Under the pieces are notes generated by a model that ran no database searches, was not told the DNA's origin, and saw nothing but the letters and a program-made list of their open reading frames with translations. From an uncultured Candidatus Actinomarinales bacterium (GTDB taxonomy: Bacteria; Actinomycetota; Acidimicrobiia; Actinomarinales; Actinomarinaceae), in NCBI GenBank assembly GCA_943840565.1, contig CALSUY010000001.1, forward strand, positions 1-64,000: 64,000 nt of DNA, read 5' to 3'. A program made the position numbers and the translations under genes. This document shows, piece by piece, positions 61,469 through 64,000 of the stretch. Each line of letters starts with the position of its first letter. The first letter of the stretch is position 1.

Positions 61469-62494
61469 TTGTCTAGCTTTAATTTTATAAAACATCTTCA
61501 AGAAAAATATCAACGCAACGACATATTTTTTGATGAATACATGGAAGAAAGTCTTTATTCAGAATCTGGGTTCTTCAATACTACAAAAGTTCGATCTAAC
61601 ATAGAAGGTGATTTCCTAACGTCACCTGAAGTATCTAAATACTTTGGAAAGTTTATTTCACACTGGATGAATGAAAATAAAATTAAATCTAATGTAGTAG
61701 AAATTGGGGCGGGTACTGGCTCATTGGCTACGCAGATTCAAGAATATTCAACAAATAATCTTTTTCTTGTCGAAAAATCAAATACCGCATTCAGAATTCT
61801 GAAACAAAAAGAATTTAATGTTTTTGAAACTTTGGATTTGATTCCAGTTGATAAAGTTAATTTAGTATACATGAATGAAGTCCTCGATAATATACCATGC
61901 TCTGTTGGTGTATATAAAGATGGTGTATGGCTCGAAAAAATTATTAAAATAGAATCTGATTCACTAAGTTATGAATTAGCGCCCATGAGGCCTGAAAATT
62001 TAACTTGGATAGAATCTAACAATATTGAGCCCTTAGATGACATTGAGATTGAGATTCAGAGAAATGCAACAAAATATCTTGAAGGTATCGTATCAAGATT
62101 TAATCCTAATTATCTTCTCATAATTGATTACGGTTATGAATTTCATGAAAGGTCAAGCATCCCCTATAAGTCACTTATAAGAACCTATAAAAATCATCAT
62201 CTTGCAGGTGAAACATTGCTTCAACCAACAACAACTGATATAACCTATGATGTAAATTTTTCTAGTATAAAGAACTGTTTATCAAGATTAGATTACGCAG
62301 TCGAACTCCACACACAAAAAGAATTTTTACAATTGAACGGCTTTGAAGCTTTTTATAAAAAAATTCAAACCAAATTTCAAAATGCTGACGGATTAGATAA
62401 ATTAAAAATCAAGTCTGATCTTGTTGGTTTAGAGGCAATTAACAATAATCGTGGTCTAGGTGGGTTCAAGATGCTTATTGCAAAAAAAATATAA
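61469..62494 (+). CDS. MidA/NDUFAF7-family SAM-dependent methyltransferase
   Basis: This 341-residue methyltransferase of the MidA (NDUFAF7, PF02636-type) family has GDFLTSPE (47-54), SAM motif VEIGAGTGSL (77-86), NEVLDNIP and IIDYGYE. The C-terminal motif TDITYDVNFSS completes the family pattern. NDUFAF7 dimethylates an arginine of NDUFS2 (NuoD) and is needed for complex I assembly. TTG start at 61469, 5 bp after nuoN, places it as the last gene of the second nuo operon. The matching arginine is present only in NuoD of this operon. Target assignment is inference. Confidence 0.88.
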   Translation: MSSFNFIKHLQEKYQRNDIFFDEYMEESLYSESGFFNTTKVRSNIEGDFLTSPEVSKYFGKFISHWMNENKIKSNVVEIGAGTGSLATQIQEYSTNNLFLVEKSNTAFRILKQKEFNVFETLDLIPVDKVNLVYMNEVLDNIPCSVGVYKDGVWLEKIIKIESDSLSYELAPMRPENLTWIESNNIEPLDDIEIEIQRNATKYLEGIVSRFNPNYLLIIDYGYEFHERSSIPYKSLIRTYKNHHLAGETLLQPTTTDITYDVNFSSIKNCLSRLDYAVELHTQKEFLQLNGFEAFYKKIQTKFQNADGLDKLKIKSDLVGLEAINNNRGLGGFKMLIAKKI

Positions 62495-62505
62495 ACTACA
62501 CCATT

Positions 62506-62511
62506 TATAAT
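62506..62511 (+). promoter_or_regulatory. -10 element TATAAT for htpX-like gene (leaderless)
   Basis: A perfect TATAAT ends 7 nt before the ATG at 62519, with no ribosome site between. It marks the start of a new transcription unit after the second nuo operon. Confidence 0.6.
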
Positions 62512-62518
62512 TAATAAC

Positions 62519-63358
62519 ATGAATCAAGTAAAAACAACTGCTCTGTTAACCCTAATGAGTCTTGTTGTTCTTTTTACAGCACAAACACTTGGTTATAACT
62601 TAATTTTTTCTATTGCTTTGGCTGGTATTTTCAACTTTTTAATATATTTCTATTCTGGCAAGATTGCACTCTCCTCCACTAAGGCAATAGAAATTGGAGA
62701 TGGGGAGTATGAAGAGGTAAGAGGAATTGTTAAATATCTTATCCAAAAAGAAAAAATGCCCATGCCTCGATTGTACATTATTCAAAATGACCAACCTAAT
62801 GCATTTGCGACTGGAAGAAATCCTAAAAATGCAAGTATCGCTGTTACGACTGGTATTTTAAAGGTATTAAATAATGATGAACTCGAAGGGGTATTGGCAC
62901 ATGAAATTTCACATATCAAAAATAGAGATATTTTAGTATCGAGTATTGCAGCAATGTTAGCTTCAACGATATCTTTTATGTCAAGGAGTGTTCTGTGGGG
63001 TGGAGGTAACAGAAATAGAAATACTCATCCATTGTTTTTTATTATTGCTCTCATAGCAGCTCCATTAGCATCAATAATAATACGTATGGCAATCTCAAGA
63101 ACTAGGGAGTTTGGAGCTGACAGAACAGGATCGGAAATTTCTGGTAACCCATTAGCACTAGCTTCAGCACTAGAAAAAATTGAGGCATACGCAAAACTGC
63201 CAATGAATATAAATCCTGCTGTAAGTCAGTTATTTATATCAGATCCGTTAAAAGCATTATCTGGAGGAGGAATGCGAAAACTTTTTTCTACACACCCACC
63301 AACAGCAGAAAGAGTACGAAGACTTAGGGAGGATGCAAGTGGTATTCGATATGGATAA
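62519..63358 (+). CDS. htpX: HtpX-type M48 membrane metalloprotease
   Basis: This 279-residue zinc protease for membrane-protein quality control has two N-terminal helices (about 8-24 and 26-46) and the zinc motif HEISH (128-132, within VLAHEISHIKNRD). The third ligand region is SRTREFGADRTG, with a helix before it at about 170-190. The C-terminal FSTHPPTAERVRRL is diagnostic of HtpX. The leaderless promoter lies directly upstream. The 3' end overlaps the rhodanese gene by 8 bp. Confidence 0.94.
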   Translation: MNQVKTTALLTLMSLVVLFTAQTLGYNLIFSIALAGIFNFLIYFYSGKIALSSTKAIEIGDGEYEEVRGIVKYLIQKEKMPMPRLYIIQNDQPNAFATGRNPKNASIAVTTGILKVLNNDELEGVLAHEISHIKNRDILVSSIAAMLASTISFMSRSVLWGGGNRNRNTHPLFFIIALIAAPLASIIIRMAISRTREFGADRTGSEISGNPLALASALEKIEAYAKLPMNINPAVSQLFISDPLKALSGGGMRKLFSTHPPTAERVRRLREDASGIRYG

Positions 63359-63692
63359 TAAAAATGAAGAAGTTATGCCGGAAAAGTTAGAAGATTTACT
63401 AAAGGCAGGCTATAAACTAATTGATGTTCGAGAACAAGATGAATGGGATGCGGGGCATCACTCAGAGGCTGAGCATATTCCTATGGGTACAATCCCTGAA
63501 AATATCGAAAATTTCTCAACAGCCGAAAACTACATTATCATTTGTCGGTCCGGAGGAAGATCTGGACGTGTCTGTTCTTTTCTAGAAAAAGAAGGTATTA
63601 ACTCTTTCAACTTAAATGGAGGTATGAACAAGCTATCCCTAACTTCTGAAAAAATAATAGATTTACACGACAATATTGGCACGGTCATCTAA
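63351..63692 (+). CDS. Rhodanese-domain sulfurtransferase-like protein
   Basis: This 113-residue single rhodanese domain has IDVREQDEWDAGH and the active-site loop CRSGGRS with Cys65. The six-residue loop fits a sulfurtransferase rather than a Cdc25-like phosphatase. ATG 63351 is preferred to an earlier in-frame ATG at 63333, which would lie deeper inside htpX. Sulfur acceptor unknown. Confidence 0.85.
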   Translation: MDNKNEEVMPEKLEDLLKAGYKLIDVREQDEWDAGHHSEAEHIPMGTIPENIENFSTAENYIIICRSGGRSGRVCSFLEKEGINSFNLNGGMNKLSLTSEKIIDLHDNIGTVI

Positions 63693-63701
63693 CATTTATT
63701 T

Positions 63702-64000
63702 GTGATAATTTGTATTGGAAATGCAATGGTCGACTCTCTTCAGAAAATTGAAGAAGAGGTCATTGATGAACTTGAATTAAATAAAGCAAGGATGACACTA
63801 GTTGATAAAGATAGATCAAATGTTTTGCTGGATTCAATGACTAGTCCAATTCGTGCTGCAGGCGGTTCAGCGGCAAACACTGCATATTGGGCTGCACAGT
63901 TAGGTGGAAATGTAGGGTTTATCGGAAAAATTTCTGAGGATGAACTTGGCGAACAATTCAAAGCAAGTGTTAAAGACTCTGGACTTAAGGATTTTACAGT
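63702..64000 (+). CDS. PfkB-family sugar/adenosine kinase, 5' part
   Basis: The first 99 codons of a PfkB-family kinase run off the window end. GTG 63702 gives IICIGNAMVDSL, the typical first strand of the family; ATG 63726 is inside it and would remove that strand. The stretch TLVDKDRSNVLL and the substrate-binding motif AGGSAANTAYWAAQLGG follow, then GFIGKISEDELGEQF. This pattern is typical of the adenosine-kinase-like branch common in actinobacteria, which would fit the nucleoside salvage genes. It starts 9 bp after the rhodanese stop. Confidence 0.87.
   Translation, partial: MIICIGNAMVDSLQKIEEEVIDELELNKARMTLVDKDRSNVLLDSMTSPIRAAGGSAANTAYWAAQLGGNVGFIGKISEDELGEQFKASVKDSGLKDFT

Noticed and set aside
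63699-63720. Possible Rex half-site TTTGTGATAA before the PfkB gene
   Set aside because: No matching TCACAA arm follows at 6-bp spacing, and it overlaps the GTG start.
1-64000. CRISPR arrays, insertion sequences, prophage, integrases or rRNA genes
   Set aside because: No direct-repeat/spacer pattern, transposase or integrase motif, phage gene or rRNA sequence was seen on either strand.

Overview
The window is AT-rich and gene-dense, with many TTG/GTG starts, frequent 4-bp or TAATG gene overlaps and very little intergenic DNA. The gene set points to a streamlined, probably marine, low-GC actinobacterium (Actinomarinales-like or a low-GC acidimicrobial relative). Supporting this are the DisA gene next to a carD-ispF-cysS-rlmB-tRNA-Thr block, a Rex regulator, a DtxR-family regulator, an actinobacterial-type nuo operon with a geranylgeranyl-reductase-family gene in front of it, a heliorhodopsin, lipoproteins with Thr/Ala/Pro-rich linkers, and promoters placed so close to start codons that the mRNAs look leaderless. 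The lineage is inferred from content and order; no rRNA gene is present to prove it.

Layout. 1-8.1 kb: a nucleoside scavenging island (nucleoside hydrolase, BMP-type binding lipoprotein, two-domain ABC ATPase, two permeases, an amino-purine-deaminase-like amidohydrolase, adenosine deaminase). 8.1-10.1 kb, minus strand: an M20 amidohydrolase and a zinc-ribbon membrane protein. 10.2-14.5 kb: disA, carD, ispF, cysS, rlmB and tRNA-Thr(TGT). 14.5-20.2 kb: a membrane protein starting 4 nt after the tRNA, then livHMGF with a convergent Liv-type binding lipoprotein behind a shared terminator. 20.3-24.9 kb: a CvpA-CAP fusion, a small unknown protein, a MATE exporter, rex and a flavoprotein reductase.

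25-39.3 kb is a complete 14-subunit complex I operon (nuoA-N, first copy) behind a perfect Rex operator. Its nuoN carries a +1 frameshift, and a 44-codon membrane ORF is coupled to the nuoN stop. 39.4-41.0 kb holds an ABC exporter pair with about ten frameshifts. 41-44.3 kb has small genes, thymidine kinase and a DtxR-family regulator. 44.3-48.4 kb has two divergent tiny membrane ORFs, a 21-bp palindrome and a ferric-type ABC importer. 48.6-51.4 kb has a heliorhodopsin, a 23-codon peptide coupled to a DUF4349 lipoprotein, and an alkaline-phosphatase-superfamily enzyme.

51.5-61.5 kb is a second, 11-subunit complex I operon (nuoABCDHIJKLMN) without the NADH-oxidising NuoEFG module. It is followed immediately by a MidA/NDUFAF7-type methyltransferase. 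In mitochondria NDUFAF7 methylates one arginine of the NuoD homologue; that arginine is present in the NuoD of the second operon and is a threonine in the first. The window closes with an HtpX-type protease, a rhodanese-domain protein and the 5' part of an adenosine-kinase-like PfkB gene. The most interesting items are the two-complex-I arrangement with its MidA link, the Rex site on only one of the two operons, the tiny membrane ORFs beside the iron-type transporter, and a DtxR homologue that has lost most canonical metal ligands.
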